Numbered from the stretch's first letter, positions 1 through 11,733 are shown. The stretch is DNA of 64,000 nt from Trifolium pratense (GCF_020283565.1 NC_060065.1:50084409-50148408); one strand, 5' to 3'. Notes: a model not told the origin generated them from the letters alone. Numbers and translations: made by a program.

Positions 1-350
1 AAACCTCAAAATCGGCCGAAAAACCTAAAATCGACTATAAAACCATTTTTCGGCCGATATTAGGGTTTATAGTTGATTTTTTCGTTTTTCGGTCGATTTT
101 AGGGTTTATAGTCGATTTTTGGGTTTTTTTGCCGATTTTAGGTTTTTCGGCCGATTTTTTGGGTTTAGGGTCGATTTTTCGGTTTTCGATTAATTTTTTG
201 GGTTTTCAGCCGATTTTAGAGTTTATAGTCGATTTTAGGGCTTTTGGTCGATTTTAGGTTTTTCAGCCGATTTATGGTTTTTGACCGATTTTAGGTTTTT
301 CCGCCGATTTTTTCGGTTTTTCGGTCAACTTTTGGGTTTATGGTCGATTT
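1..350. repeat. Degenerate 19-bp minisatellite with an orientation switch
   Basis: Tandem units of about 19 bp, consensus close to GYCGATTTTAGGGTTTWTR, run to about position 350. Individual units vary (for example GCCGATTTTAGAGTTTATA and GTCGATTTTAGGGCTTTTG). The first ~48 bases carry the same unit on the opposite strand, so the array turns round near position 48. It reaches the left edge and may continue outside the window. AGGGTTTA within the unit resembles plant telomere repeat but is never tandem, so this is not telomeric. No protein can be supported here. Confidence 0.8.
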
Positions 351-1848
351 TATTAAAATAAATAAAATTAAATGAAGGAAATTCAATTACATTATCCAAA
401 TAAAATATAGGAATTTATTCTATGTATAAAATTCTGATTTCTTTACTATTTTTTTTACGCAAGTTTTGAATTTTTTTTTTAAATTGTCTTAAAACCAGTT
501 TTTAAAAGGAAATAAATGATTTTTTTTATCAGATTTAAAAATAACCGGTTAAAAATTGGATTTAAAAAATGACCGCTTTTAAATTTGGTTTGGTTAAAAT
601 AACTGGTTATATATCCATAACCAAATTTATAACCAGTTTTATAACCGGTTTATAATAAAATATGGTTATGGTTATGAATCCAAATTCAATTAAATGGTTT
701 CGGTTTGAATATGGTTTGGTTTGTCAAATTATCCGACCATGCACACCCCTAGTGTTAACAATGTATTCTTTGTTTGTAACGGTAAAGATTAAATTTTAAG
801 TTTTGTGAGACTTAAATGAAAACTAAATTCTCACTAAGAGACTCATGTCAGGAATTAAACTCAAGACCTTGATTGAGACTCGCAACACTCTTGTGTTGAA
901 GAGATAAAACTTACTCCAACATTAACTATACGGATAAGATTTTATGCAATAACGTAACTCATTATAAACATTAAATTTTATCAATTCGATGAATTAATTT
1001 TTTTTATTAAATGGATTAACTCTACAAATTATTATAAGATTTTAAAACTATTTGATATCTCATCTAATTAATTATAACTTCGATTAAACATATTTGGCTA
1101 CATTAAGAGTGAATGAGGTGGTTGAAAACACTTGATATCGACCCTCGAATTAGATTGGGTTGTCCAGTGGACCGGATACTAGTGGTGGTGCAAATAAAAA
1201 AATTAAAATAATTAAACATATGGCTACATTAGGTAATGCAAAAATTTAAGCTTATATATACTAGTATAACTTATAAGCTGGCTGAAAACCACAATAATTT
1301 ATAATTAAAAAAAAACAAAAAAACAAGTAAATGTCAACTGGATCTGACCAAGTTCCAGAAGCCCCGTCTGCTATACTTTGCACCACCAGATAATCTATCG
1401 CCTCCAGAACCACTAGAATTGTTGAATTTTTTATAAAAAGTTGTGAAGTTGGGTTGTAAATTGAAATTTAATGTTTATTATAAATAATTAAGCAAGATAT
1501 AATAACTTTATTATAAAATTTATAAATATTGTGTAATATAAGGTGTGTTGTTACCAATAATGAATTAGTCCAATGATAAAGCTTTTGATCTGCTTAAACA
1601 TGTAGTCAGAGGTTCAATTTCTGACTCCTGTGTATGAAAAAAATTCAGTTTGGAGGGAAAAATGCACTTTATGTGCCCTACAGATTCTCTAACGAAGGTA
1701 GAAACTCGATAGTATACAAACCCAAAAAAATATAAGGTGTGTTGTTGAGGAAGTTAACGTCGGTGTTGCCAATTGTAGAAATAAAAAAGCCTAATATAGA
1801 GGCTTTTGACTTTGATTTATAAAAATGAAATTAAATATAAAAAGGAAA
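351..1848. other. Intergenic, AT-rich; TE debris
   Basis: No coding signal. About 480-752 is a self-complementary stretch rich in AACCGGTT and GGTTTGG that ends with a CACACCCCTAG motif, which looks like the end of a degraded DNA transposon. About 1555-1650 has a tRNA-derived SINE look: an A-box-like stretch, a GGTTCAATTT B-box-like stretch and a short tail. The rest is unassigned. Confidence 0.4.
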
Positions 1849-2013
1849 ATGCTAAACAGTGCCCCCGGGGCACTGTTTAAGGAGGCAAATATAGTAATAT
1901 GACATTGAACTTTGTGCAGTCAACGTCTCGAAATTCTAAAAAGTGTTATTTTCAATTTAAAAATTTCCTTTTTTGGTTTCCTTAATCAGTGCCCCGGGGG
2001 CACCGGTTAGCAT
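1849..2013. mobile_element. MITE with nested palindromic ends (family A)
   Basis: A 165-bp element bounded by imperfect terminal inverted repeats of about 35 bp, starting ATGCTAAACAG on the left and ATGCTAACCGG when read from the right. Each end contains its own short palindrome, GTGCCCCCGGGGCAC, so each terminus can fold by itself. Related copies lie at about 4648-4815 and 12842-13003, and half copies at about 9728-9760 and 57148-57176. No transposase is present. The superfamily is not resolved. Confidence 0.75.
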
Positions 2014-3372
2014 AACCCATATAAAAAATGGGGATGGAGATTGTACAAATTGATATGTTCGTAGACCTTAATGGTTGCATGGGTGTTGTTTTGTGTCGCC
2101 GACAAGTTCTGATGGGTCTCATGCATTTTTCCATTATTGGATGCTCTCTTCTCACGCTTTTCTTGGCTACATCCATTAATGCTTCTTTTTTTTATTACAT
2201 TGGTGGTGTTCTTCTATCCATGTCTTTATATTATAGATTAGATTATTGGTTCAATATGGTAAGAAGTTTCATTTTTCTCTTATAATAATAATAGTATAAT
2301 GTAGGGTTTGGAGAGAAAGTAATGTGAATTTGTGAGCTAGTAAGCGAGCTTCCCTTAAATACAAAGAATTAAAGATGAGATGGGTTTTATGCATGAGATA
2401 TATGTGCTCACAATAAATTTCTATAATCACAAGGGATGTAAAGGTAGTTAACATAGTTTTTTTTTTTTTTATACTTTTCCTTTTTCTGTATTTTTTATAT
2501 ACACGAAGTGACCAACATCAGTATAAACTCACACACAAAGTGAAGAGTTAGGATCCTCTCCATTTTTGTGAAAGATCGCAAGTTTAAAAGTCAAAACATC
2601 ACAGAAGATATCCCAGTCCTCTTAACAACGTTGGTATTATTGGCGGTTCTGCTAGGTGTTACACATACATATTATTCATAGGGCTCATGCGCTACCCTTA
2701 AAACAAATTTAAATTCTATTAGTCTAAAAATAAGTCTTTAAAATTGGCTATCAAAATAGCTAATTGAACATTTGATCTTACTTGACAAGGAGATGTGTCT
2801 GGTGAAACGATGCATTTGTACTGTTGTTGAGAATGGAGTGTACCTGCAAGATGCTCAAACGCCCAAGTCAGCAAAAAGATGAAGTGGTAAGTTTTAAAGA
2901 GAGAGATTGTAGATATGCAAATTCTTTGCATGAAAGATGTATATGTAGGCTCCGATTCGAAGTCACGACTATCAATGTGAAGGCATAACAGTCTCAATAT
3001 TGATGGTTGTTGAAATCTTGACTACATTGATATTTAAGGTCAATTATTCTGATGTCGGCTGTGACATAAGTGGTATATTATGTTACCGCATGCACATGGT
3101 TTGGGCCAACGTGCTCATTGGACCGAGTAGGGATATATTGGACCTTGAACCAGTCCAGAACAATATTATTTATACGAAAATAAATAATGTTTTTTTTACA
3201 CTTATATAATTATTAAGTATACTCCATTAGTATATTAACAAGAAAATTTTGATTCTAGATTTTATCTTTTGTGTTCCTTTGCAGGCCTACACTCAGTATC
3301 TTTCCGTCTCATTGAATATATGGCACTGAATGACTCCAAATATAGTGAAAGACAAAAAAACACGACAGTATT
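2014..3372. other. Intergenic; no supported gene
   Basis: An 85-codon hydrophobic reading frame at 2028-2285 (+) has one or two possible membrane stretches, but it abuts the MITE, has no recognised domain and could be chance. The rest is AT-rich with no motif that I recognise. Confidence 0.3.
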
Positions 3373-3423
3373 ATTTTAATAAAATTGCTATTTTAATAAA
3401 ATTGCTATTTTAATAAAATTGCT
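3373..3423. repeat. 17-bp tandem repeat, three perfect copies
   Basis: The unit ATTTTAATAAAATTGCT occurs three times in direct succession at 3373-3389, 3390-3406 and 3407-3423. The perfect match suggests recent expansion. Confidence 0.9.
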
Positions 3424-3448
3424 TATTTTGTACTTTTGTAATCGTATA

Positions 3449-3749
3449 CTCTCTGTCCTAAATTATATGGGAAAATAAAAAAATCACACTTATTAAGAAA
3501 AAGTAGAACATGAAAATTTGAAATATATTTTTGTGGGTTTTTTCTTGGAATAAGTTGCATAGGAAGATGTAAAAGCAATTTTTATTAGTTGTTGTTTATT
3601 GAGAAAAGGAGAGAGAAAAAAAAATTAAATGCAATTTGCATTTAATTTTACGAGAATAAGGGAAAAACATTCTTGAAAATGATATTTTCCCTTATAATTT
3701 GGGACAAAAAAAATGAATTTTTTTCTCTTATAATTTAGGACGGAGGGAG
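3449..3749. mobile_element. Stowaway-like (Tc1/mariner) MITE
   Basis: A ~301-bp element with ends CTCTCTGTCCTAAATTATA and (from the right) CTCCCTCCGTCCTAAATTAT, flanked by TA on both sides. CTCCCTCCGTCC ends plus a TA duplication are the hallmark of plant Stowaway MITEs. It is non-coding. Confidence 0.75.
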
Positions 3750-3756
3750 TATATAT

Positions 3757-3876
3757 CTCAGTTAGTAAGGGACATCACATTTTATATGTAGGAGTTGTGG
3801 TTCGAACATTGTAAATCCCACTTATCCACCTTAAAAAGTGAAATTTTTAGCCGTTATGCTACCTCACCAAAAAAAA
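3757..3876 (+). mobile_element. tRNA-derived SINE copy
   Basis: It begins ATCTCAGTTAGTAAGGGAC (A-box-like), has a TGGTTCGAAC B-box and a CACTTATCCACC middle, and ends in an A-tract. The same arrangement recurs at about 6099-6222 and 12494-12625. This is the usual build of legume SINEs with a Pol III promoter. Copies have diverged and are presumably old. Confidence 0.65.
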
Positions 3877-3879
3877 AAT

Positions 3880-4647
3880 AATCATGCACAAAAAAAAATG
3901 AATAAATTAAATTCACCAAAAATGAATTGAGGTAAGTGGTGAGGTTTTTGGTCACCTTAAACATGTGGTTCAATTCATGACTCATAAATACGAAGAAAAT
4001 TCAGTTAAAATGAAAGAATTCATGACTAATTAATTGTTGAATAAATACTCCAAAATTATAAAGGAGCGACGAACTTCACATATTTTATGCACAGCCGTTG
4101 CTTGAACGATAATTAATACCGATCGATTGAGCTTTTCTAACACAAACAAGACATGTTGATCTCTTTGAAGAATATAAAGAAATACTAGTAAACAAGTATT
4201 TCCCTTCTTTCCTTGAGTTAGAATCTCTCAATTTCCAATTCTTTCCATTTATTTTATTATTATATAGTTTTGAGAATATAAATTAAAAGTGTGACATTAA
4301 TTAAGTGGGTCCAAATATCATTTATACACCCAAAAATATTTAAAAACTTTGTTAATAAAAAAAATAAAAATAATAAAAAATGGAGAGGGTCCCAACTATC
4401 TTTCTTTAAGTTTTGTACTTACTAAATTTTGATTTAGTTTTATATATATGTAGGTCAGATTATCAAAAAATATATATATATGTAAGTCAATTTTTACGAT
4501 CTGATCTCGATATTCATGTGCCACAAAATTATGATTATCCTCACTCACTCACATGGCATCGGAAACTTCGATACTGGTCTAATACAATTTCAAAGACCAT
4601 TAACGGATTCCCACAGTTACAAATAAATTTACCCCAAAATAATAAGG
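3880..4647. other. Intergenic; SINE fragment and AT-rich DNA
   Basis: About 3930-4010 carries another GTGGTTCAATTCATGACTC stretch resembling the SINE-like sequence at 1580-1650. The remainder is AT-rich with TA runs near 4440-4485. Nothing coding is seen. Confidence 0.35.
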
Positions 4648-4815
4648 GTCTTGTTAACATGTGCCCTTAGGGCACATGTTAAGATATACCAAAATAGAAA
4701 TTTAACATTTAATGATGCAAGAAATTTAATGCTCAAAAAGTCAAAATGCACAAATTAGCATTTAATAATTTCTATTTTTGCTTCCTTAACATGTGCCTTA
4801 AGGGCACAAGTTAAC
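4648..4815. mobile_element. MITE, family A copy 2
   Basis: Same plan as the element at 1849: terminal inverted repeats about 33 bp long, each containing a palindrome of the GTGCCCTTAGGGCAC type, running into TTAAGA or TTAAGGA. The interior is ~100 bp of AT-rich DNA. Confidence 0.7.
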
Positions 4816-5194
4816 ATTCTCCAAATAATAAATATATTTAGATATTGAAATTACACTTCTGTAAAAAAAAAAGATATTATATTGGAAATGATAAATTAAA
4901 TAATTGTGTACCTAAAAGAACATAAAATAAAATGAAACTTGATCAAATCTAAGATCACAAATGCAACTACTAGCCAGCCATGACATCAAGTAGAAAGGGT
5001 TCAGCAAAAGTAACTTAGAGAAATGAAGTGCTCTAATCTTAATATTATAAGAAATTTTTGTTAGGTTCTTTGAACTTTGTGTTAGGTACTTTGTATTGCG
5101 TGGAAACTAAACATGAACGGTCAAATAGAACAGCGATTTAGATCAGCGGAGGATGATAAGATATGCATAAGATACGATTTTGTCAAATATTTAG

Positions 5195-6056
5195 CTCTGT
5201 TTGGCAATTTATGGTTGATAAGCTGGCTGATAGCTTATGGCTGATGACTGATGGCTGATAGCTTCTAGCTGATAAGCTGATTGAAATATTTGGTAAAATT
5301 AGTGGTTCAACTGACTGATAAATGTAAAATGACATAAAATGACATCTTTAATTCAGTAAATTTTTTTATCAGATTAATACTATTTAAGATACTTAGAATT
5401 TAATATTTTAAGTGTTTTTTTACGATATTTTAAGTTTATTAATTCAATAAATATATCTTTCAAATATTATTATTAAACTAATTTTTATATGCTGATTTTT
5501 TTTAAAAAAATATTATTTTTCTTTCGATTGATATACTTTATGAAAAAATAACAACAAAAAATATTTACAATATAGTATAATGGTTAATTAATTATAGTAA
5601 GGTATGTTGTTTCAAAAAAAAATTATAGTACGTATCTATGAATTGATAAAAAAAAAAAAATTTTAGCCTTTATATTTGAAAATAGATAATAAGGCAACAT
5701 TAAAACATATTATATAGATGTGATTTTAAAAGAAGCAACGTTAAAACATGCATTTACTTATTTTATTTTAAATTCTAATATTAATAAATTATAAAGGGTA
5801 TATATGGATTTTAGTTAAAATAATAAGGGTAAAAGAGGAAGAAAAATGAAAAGCTATAAGCTATAAGCTCAGAAGCTACTTGAAATAGCTTCTGAAAAAG
5901 AAACTTTAAGTCAGTAAAATAAGCTAGAAGCATTATCAAAAAAAAAAAAAAAAAGCTAGAAGCTCTTTCTTAAAAGACTATTACCAAACAGGTCTTTTAG
6001 CTTATAAGTCATAAGACAAAAGCTAAAAGCTAGCTTTTTTGGCTTGCCAAACAGAC
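5195..6056. mobile_element. Non-autonomous hAT-like element, ~860 bp
   Basis: The ends are CTCTGTTTGGCAA and, inverted, TTGCCAAACAGAC. Both subterminal regions are packed with short AGCTTAT/ATAAGCT motifs in opposite orientation, as in many plant hAT derivatives, where such motifs bind transposase. The interior is AT-rich without an ORF. A clean 8-bp target duplication could not be confirmed, so the superfamily is tentative. Confidence 0.6.
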
Positions 6057-6098
6057 ACTTAGTGGTTAAAAATTCTATTTTTAATTCCCACCAGTTTA

Positions 6099-6222
6099 GC
6101 TCAACTGATTGAGACATGACATTTTATATGCAGAGATTAGGGTTTGAATCCGAACATCTCACTTATCCATTTTAGGGGTTGAATTTTTAGCTATTACACT
6201 ATTTTACCACCAAAAAAAAAAT
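6099..6222 (+). mobile_element. tRNA-derived SINE copy
   Basis: TTTAGCTCAACTGATTGAGAC (A-box region), then GGGTTTGAATCC (B-box), a CACTTATCCATTTT stretch and a terminal A-tract. It is homologous to the copy at 3757. Confidence 0.6.
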
Positions 6223-6911
6223 CTAATTTTAAAGTGAATAAGCAGAGTGTGCATATAGTTCGAAATCCGACTCTTGTATATATAATGTAATGTCCTTGTC
6301 AACTAAGTTAAGCTCACACAAACAACCAGGGCAGAGCTCCTGATAGGCTGGGGAGAGCGACCTGCTCCAATTTTCTTTTTATTGGTATATATTTTAGTGG
6401 CGTGGTTTTTTGAATAATTTTTATTTTGGAATTCGATTTATATTGGTCCACTCACGGTACTTTTTCGGTTAGCTCCGTCATTGAAAACATCATAAAATTA
6501 AATCGAATTGCTAAAAGAATATTTATACAGTCACAAATATTTAATCATATTCGATAACACCATGTAAAATATATTATTTTATTATTTTAAAAATATAATA
6601 TTTTTTTACCTTTTATCAAACATTGTGAAATAGAATGATCAAATAATTCTTGAAAAAAAAAAACAAATGATCAAATATTTGTAATCCGAGTCTTCCTCTA
6701 AATTGTCAAGGTTGTGTGAGCTGTGTACAGTACCTCGTGATAGTAATGGTCAGCATTTCATTTTTTATATTATTTTAGTGGGAACCCAACAAATTAGTTG
6801 TATGAATACAAGTTAATATTGTCAGATCCTGCAACTGCATGCAGAAATATTAATATGAACCACAAGGTGACTCAAGTAATTTTTTAAAATTAGGATGCTG
6901 CGTCAAGAATG

Positions 6912-6918
6912 GTTGGGA

Positions 6919-6953
<35 letters not shown>

Positions 6954-6984
6954 CGTGTCACCAGTTCAAATCTGGTTCCCGGCA
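6912..6984 (+). tRNA. trnF-GAA: tRNA-Phe (GAA), plastid-type
   Basis: A 73-nt cloverleaf. The acceptor stem GTTGGGA pairs with TCCCGGC (two G-U pairs), with the D arm at GCTCAGTCGGTAGAGC. The anticodon loop CTGAAAA has GAA between GAGGA and TCCTC, the T arm is CCAGTTCAAATCTGG and the discriminator is A. The sequence is close to chloroplast trnF-GAA and unlike nuclear tRNA-Phe, so this is probably plastid DNA transferred to the nucleus. Flanking bases do not look plastid, so the insert may be little more than the tRNA itself. Whether it is transcribed is unknown. Confidence 0.85.
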
Positions 6985-7055
6985 ATTCATTTGTATGAGT
7001 ATATTCCCCTATTTCTTTTAATAAAGATTCACTATTCTTGCATATTTATGTACTA

Positions 7056-7271
7056 CTCCCTCCGTCTCAAAACTTTAATCATTTTGGAGTTTTGCACGAA
7101 GATTAAGAAATGATAAAAAATAATAAGTAAAGTCACTTTTACCCTTACTTTATTAAGAAAGAGAAAATATATTTAATTAATGCTTTAACTTTAGTAAGGG
7201 GTACAAATGGTAAAATATCATTAAACGTGCATTGGTTTCTTAAAAGGACTAAAGTTTTGGGACAAATAGAG
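7056..7271. mobile_element. Stowaway-like MITE
   Basis: A ~216-bp element with ends CTCCCTCCGTCTCAAAACTT and (from the right) CTCTATTTGTCCCAAAACTT, bordered by TA on each side. It is non-coding. Confidence 0.7.
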
Positions 7272-7273
7272 TA

Positions 7274-8550
7274 ATTGGAAAATGTATCTTCTTTAATTAA
7301 GTAAAATTGATTTAAGAAAACATCAAGACTTTTTCATTTCAACTAACTATATTGACACTAAAGAAATCAACTATCTGATATGGCAACTCAAAGAAGAAAA
7401 AAAATTAAAAAAGATAAACAAATTAAATATGGAGACAAAGGCGAAATCGTCGGATAAATATGGATCTGGATCCATTGATCTAACTACTTCACACAATTAC
7501 ATGCAGTATATGATCTCAACCTTAGATTTTTTAGGGAGAAAGAGAGAAAATTTATTCTTCCACTAATGAGCCAAAATTCACAAGTTACAATCACTAATGA
7601 ATGCATCTAAGCATTTATACAAGTTACTTCACATACAAGTAACAAACTAGATAAGAGCTAACTATCTAACTAACTCTATAATAAACTCAAAATTAGTTAT
7701 TAACTCCCTGACTAACAATCTTATCCATTTACTTGACACCTAAGCAATGGATTGAAACTAATCAAATTGTTATTTGCAGAACAAGTAATTGTCTAAGACA
7801 ATGTGAATTATGCAAATCTCAACAATATAGTTAGTTTTGATTTTGCTCTCTTGTAGAAAAAAATTGATTTGTGTCCTACAAAATATCAAAACTTTTAAAA
7901 GAGTCTCTGAGTTAATTTTTTTGCTAACATGTCCAATTTTTGATAATTTGGCAAGCTAAAGAAATGATATTTGTAAACATTTTTTTTATAATATATAATG
8001 AAAACTTTGCATTAACTAGAAAGAAAAATGGAAGCTAAAATCCCCAACATCATATTTCAAAAGAGAGTTCAACATAGATCTCGTCCAGTCTGTCCGATGT
8101 AGATGGGAGGATAATTATGAGGAGCACTAGAAGAGGAATAAAGCCTATTGACCATAATATTGATGATAGTGAGATATGGTCTTTCCATAGGTAGTTAACT
8201 GCAACTACAAAAAATAAGTTTCAAGGCCAAGAAGAAGTACCAATATGATTTACATTCAGGTTTCCATTCCAACCAAGAAAATAAGCCTAAATTAAAAAAC
8301 TTAGTCAAGAATCGGGATGAATGATATGGCTCTAAAATGGTTTAACAACACCGCACGCAGTCTCTAATGATAATATGATATGCATAACATAAGCGAGACA
8401 TAAGCTCTTATTAAAAAAATTCCTTAATCGTAGAAAATAAATGCGTTAGTATTATGAAATGTACATGTAACTCATGGGATAATATATTGTGTATAAATAA
8501 TTTAATTTTATATTAGATAGATTTGGGTAAAATTATATAATATATATACT
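7274..8550. other. Intergenic; no supported gene
   Basis: AT-rich DNA without motifs I recognise and without a reading frame longer than about 60 codons. Confidence 0.4.
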
Positions 8551-9354
8551 GGCGGAGCCAGGACCCTGGACAGAGTGTAGACCCTTTAATTTTAATAAGT
8601 AATAATTATTTGATTTTCAAATAAATTATTATTACATATTAAAAAAATATTATTATATGTAATCAAACACCTTAAGTATGGAGAAGTTGAAATTTTCGAA
8701 TTCAAACTCCAACTAGTATATAAGTCATGTAAAAACAGAATTTTTCAATTCAATGCATTTACTCTTTTCTTCTATCTTCATTATTTGATTTTATAATCCC
8801 AATTACACAAATCATCTCCAACAAAAAAATATCGTTGCTGTTATTAAGTAAGTTGTACTTCGAGAACAAGGTTAATTAACTCTAGAGTAAAGGTATAATA
8901 TTTTTTTAGTAAAGTTATATAATATTATTTCTCGTAAAAAATAATATATAACAAAACTTACAGAATTCATAAGCAACATAAATTTACTTGACCAAATTTA
9001 CATGGGCCACATTGAAATTATTAGGCCAAATATATAATAAAAAGCCCAGGCTATGATGGGTCATAGAATATCCTAAACAATATACTCTTGATATCTCTAT
9101 ATTCTTATATTAAAGGGGTCGCCACTCACTTCTTTTTTTCTCTTTATTTTCTCAGCTCGCTTTTGCTTGTCTATTATTATTTTTATCTTGCGTCTTGTCT
9201 GCAACTACATATGTTTACAAGTGCATCATCTTTGTTTCTTTTCTTCTTGTGATTCTTTTAGACCAGGGTACAAATATAAAATTTTAGGGGTTTAAGATGA
9301 AAAAAAAAAATACAAGTGGTTGCACGTACACCATCAGATACAAGTGGCTCTGCC
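8551..9354. mobile_element. Possible non-autonomous DNA transposon
   Basis: The short inverted ends GGCGGAGCCA and TGGCTCTGCC are both bordered by TATATA, about 800 bp apart. The interior is non-coding AT-rich DNA. GGCGGAGCCA-type termini are common in plant non-autonomous elements, but I cannot name the superfamily. Confidence 0.4.
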
Positions 9355-10086
9355 TATATACAAATTGGGATTATGCTTGATTGCATGGAATTATAGATAT
9401 ATTTGTTGTGTATATAGAAAATGGGAAGAATGTTAATTTCATAGTGGGAGCTTCCATCATAAATTCGAATGTACCGGTACATTAAGTTATTAAATTAATA
9501 AATTAATTATTATTTTTATGAATTAAAAAAATTATTTGTCGATTATTGTATTTTAGAGATAATAAATTCATAAGAAAAAAAATATACAATTTCATTGTTT
9601 ATAAGCATTACATTAATTTTTTATATTTTTCATTAAAAAGAAATTCAATATGTTTTTATAGATAAACTAAGAGCATTATAAGACATCATAGTAACTAGTA
9701 GACATTAGATGTATATCTAGTAGCACTAATCATATGCCCCGAGGACACTATTTAGCATGACCCATTCATAAAATAAAATAAACAAGAAGAAACTATACAA
9801 AGTGTGGGGACCAAACCTTACTAAAAAAAAAGCAAAAGAAAGAAAAATAAAAAGACCAAAAAACAATAAACAAAAACAAAAAATAAATCCAAAATTAAAG
9901 AGACAATCCCTAAACTAATCCTCAATGAAGACATGAGGCAAAGTTTGCCACAAAAAAAAATTCTTTATAATGTACCCGAGAGAAGCCAACTTGCCAACAC
10001 TTCGCTATTTCACTTTAATACTTCCATAAAGGAATCACTAGGCAAAGTTTGCCACTATTTGAAAGAGAGAAAAAATAACATCAAAA
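9355..10086. other. Intergenic; foldback and MITE fragments
   Basis: About 9430-9700 contains GGGAGCTTCCATCAT and AATGTACCGGTACATT followed by AT-rich DNA, matching part of the foldback element at 28265-28680. About 9728-9760 is a half copy of MITE family A (CCCCGAGGACACTATTTAGCAT). No gene is seen. Confidence 0.45.
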
Positions 10087-10492
10087 TAAGTGGTCCATAT
10101 TAGAATTTACCATGTTATGGTGGACCACCTTCACAAGTGGTCCATCGTAGACAAATGATCTACCGAATATGAATTTTACGAAATTCACTGTTGGATTAAA
10201 AGTTTATATCGTATAGATCATCCATAAATTTTTAAATTTTTTTGAAAATCATTTGATATGTTATTGAGACTCATCAAGATTTAGGTTATTTAATAAACCG
10301 TTAATCTTGATGTGTCTCAATAACATATCAAATGATTTTCAATTTTTCTAAATTTTTCTATGGATGATCTATATGATATAAACTTTCAATCCAACGGTGG
10401 ATTTTGTAAAATTCGTATTCGTTATAATGTTATTTATAATTGGTCCACCATAGACCACTTAATGAAGTGGTCCCTATTAAAATTTACCTAAA
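10087..10492. mobile_element. Large foldback element (family B)
   Basis: Nearly the whole ~400 bp is an imperfect inverted repeat about a centre near 10283, around ATTTAGGTTATTTAATAAACC. Both arms carry TTTATATCGTATAGATCATC or its complement. Ends have GTGGTCCA/TGGACCAC motifs. The core is shared with the element at 13615-14013. It is non-coding and could form a long RNA hairpin if transcribed. Confidence 0.7.
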
Positions 10493-10655
10493 ACTTAAAA
10501 GGACCAAAATGCCACATTTAAAAGGTTAATATTCCTTCCGTCACTCCGCATGGCGGTATTCTACTTCATTCTTTTTTTATTATTTTATTTTCTAGTCACA
10601 CAGTGTGGCGGTATTTTATTTATTTCTGTTTTCTAAACCAAGACAAATACATGGT

Positions 10656-10907
10656 TAGAACTGTAAAAAGGGTCTTAAGGGGCCGGCCCTTTAAGGGGCG
10701 GACCCACTTATTCCTGATTATTAATTTTATTTAAATTTTAAACACAGTTTTTTTAGGGTGCCGATCGTGGACAGTGCTGATTGAAGAAAAAGAGAATAAG
10801 TTCACGACACTAGAAAAATTGTTTAAAATTTAAATAAAATTAATAATCAGGAATAAGTGGGTCCGCCCCTTAAAGGGCCGACCCCTTAAGGCCCTTTTTA
10901 CAGCTCT
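10656..10907. mobile_element. Mutator-derived MITE with 9-bp target duplication
   Basis: A 252-bp element flanked by the direct repeat ATACATGGT at 10647-10655 and 10908-10916. Terminal inverted repeats of about 90 bp begin TAGAACTGTAAAAAGGG on the left and AGAGCTGTAAAAAGGG from the right, and contain GGCCGGCCC and GGGGCGGACCC. Long inverted repeats plus a 9-bp duplication are typical of Mutator-like elements. No transposase is present. Confidence 0.8.
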
Positions 10908-10924
10908 ATACATGGTCTAGGAGC

Positions 10925-11268
10925 CCACAAGAACAAGTTTGCCAGACCGCTCTCAACTAGGAATTTAATGAGCTGTTTTTTGGATTTTGACGGGCAGATC
11001 ACTTCTGATTCGAGATCGAAAGTTAATATTTAGTGGTATCTTCATGGGTCGAGTTGATGTATTATCTGGTGGTTTGGAAGTTGGGGAGTGTATTTCTAAG
11101 AATGTGATTAGAAGTGACCTTCTATTAGATGGTGTTTGTTTTGGTATTTCCTTTGGTGTTTCATCTATATACGACGTCTTTGTTTTGTAATCCCTCTTCT
11201 ACGGGTCTCTATTCGTCTTGTACAAAGACCTAACTATTAATAATAAATTATTTACCGTTAAAAAAAAT
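10925..11268 (+). mobile_element. Possible retrotransposon 3' remnant
   Basis: A T/G-rich stretch ends in TTGTACAAAGACCTAACTAT, ATTAATAATAAATT and then a short A-tract. It resembles the 3' untranslated end of a non-LTR retrotransposon or retrocopy. A 67-codon frame at 10987-11190 lies within it but has no recognised domain. Low certainty. Confidence 0.3.
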
Positions 11269-11277
11269 CAATCTAAC

Positions 11278-11728
11278 TGTTCTGGACTTGGACTAAAGCT
11301 AGTCCACATCAATGCCTACTTGGACCAATACAGTGTATCCACTGTATCCACATCAGCAGAGCACAAAGAGATCAGCTCTACCAAGATATGAGTAGATTAT
11401 TACTCTTCCCACTATGCAAAAGGGGGTATCTTGGCAGTCTTTCTTATTGGGCCTAACAGCACAATCCAACCTAATAGGAGGACCTCTGGCCCAGAGCTGG
11501 GGGCTATATAAGCTCTCCTATACAGGAGAGCTAGGTAATACTATTCATTCACTCAATTACTTTCTCTCTCTTGTATCTCTCTTGCTCTCATTCCCTCTCT
11601 AATTTTGGCATCGGAGCACCTGCAGGTACAACCTCCCTCTGTGGATCGTCTGCTCGACCCGCCGTCAACCACCTGCTCAACGGACTGCTAGCTGACCATC
11701 CACCTGTTCTGATCAACAGTTAAGATCA
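11278..11728 (+). mobile_element. Solo LTR of an LTR retrotransposon
   Basis: 451 bp bounded by TG (TGTTCTGGAC) and CA (TTAAGATCA), with the 5-bp direct repeat CTAAC on each side (11273-11277 and 11729-11733). Inside is a TATA box, GCTATATAAGC near 11503-11513. After it comes a CT-rich leader and then GGAGCACCTGCAGGTAC, a typical R/U5 landmark of plant Ty3-type LTRs. There is no internal coding region or second LTR, so it is the product of LTR-LTR recombination. Confidence 0.85.
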
Positions 11729-11733
11729 CTAAC

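Noticed and set aside
1..350. Telomere-like AGGGTTTA motifs
   Set aside because: The motif occurs only once per 19-bp unit and never as a head-to-tail heptamer run, so it belongs to the minisatellite.
2028..2285. 85-codon hydrophobic ORF that could be a small membrane protein
   Set aside because: No family resemblance or promoter evidence, and it directly abuts a MITE; AT-rich DNA gives such frames by chance.
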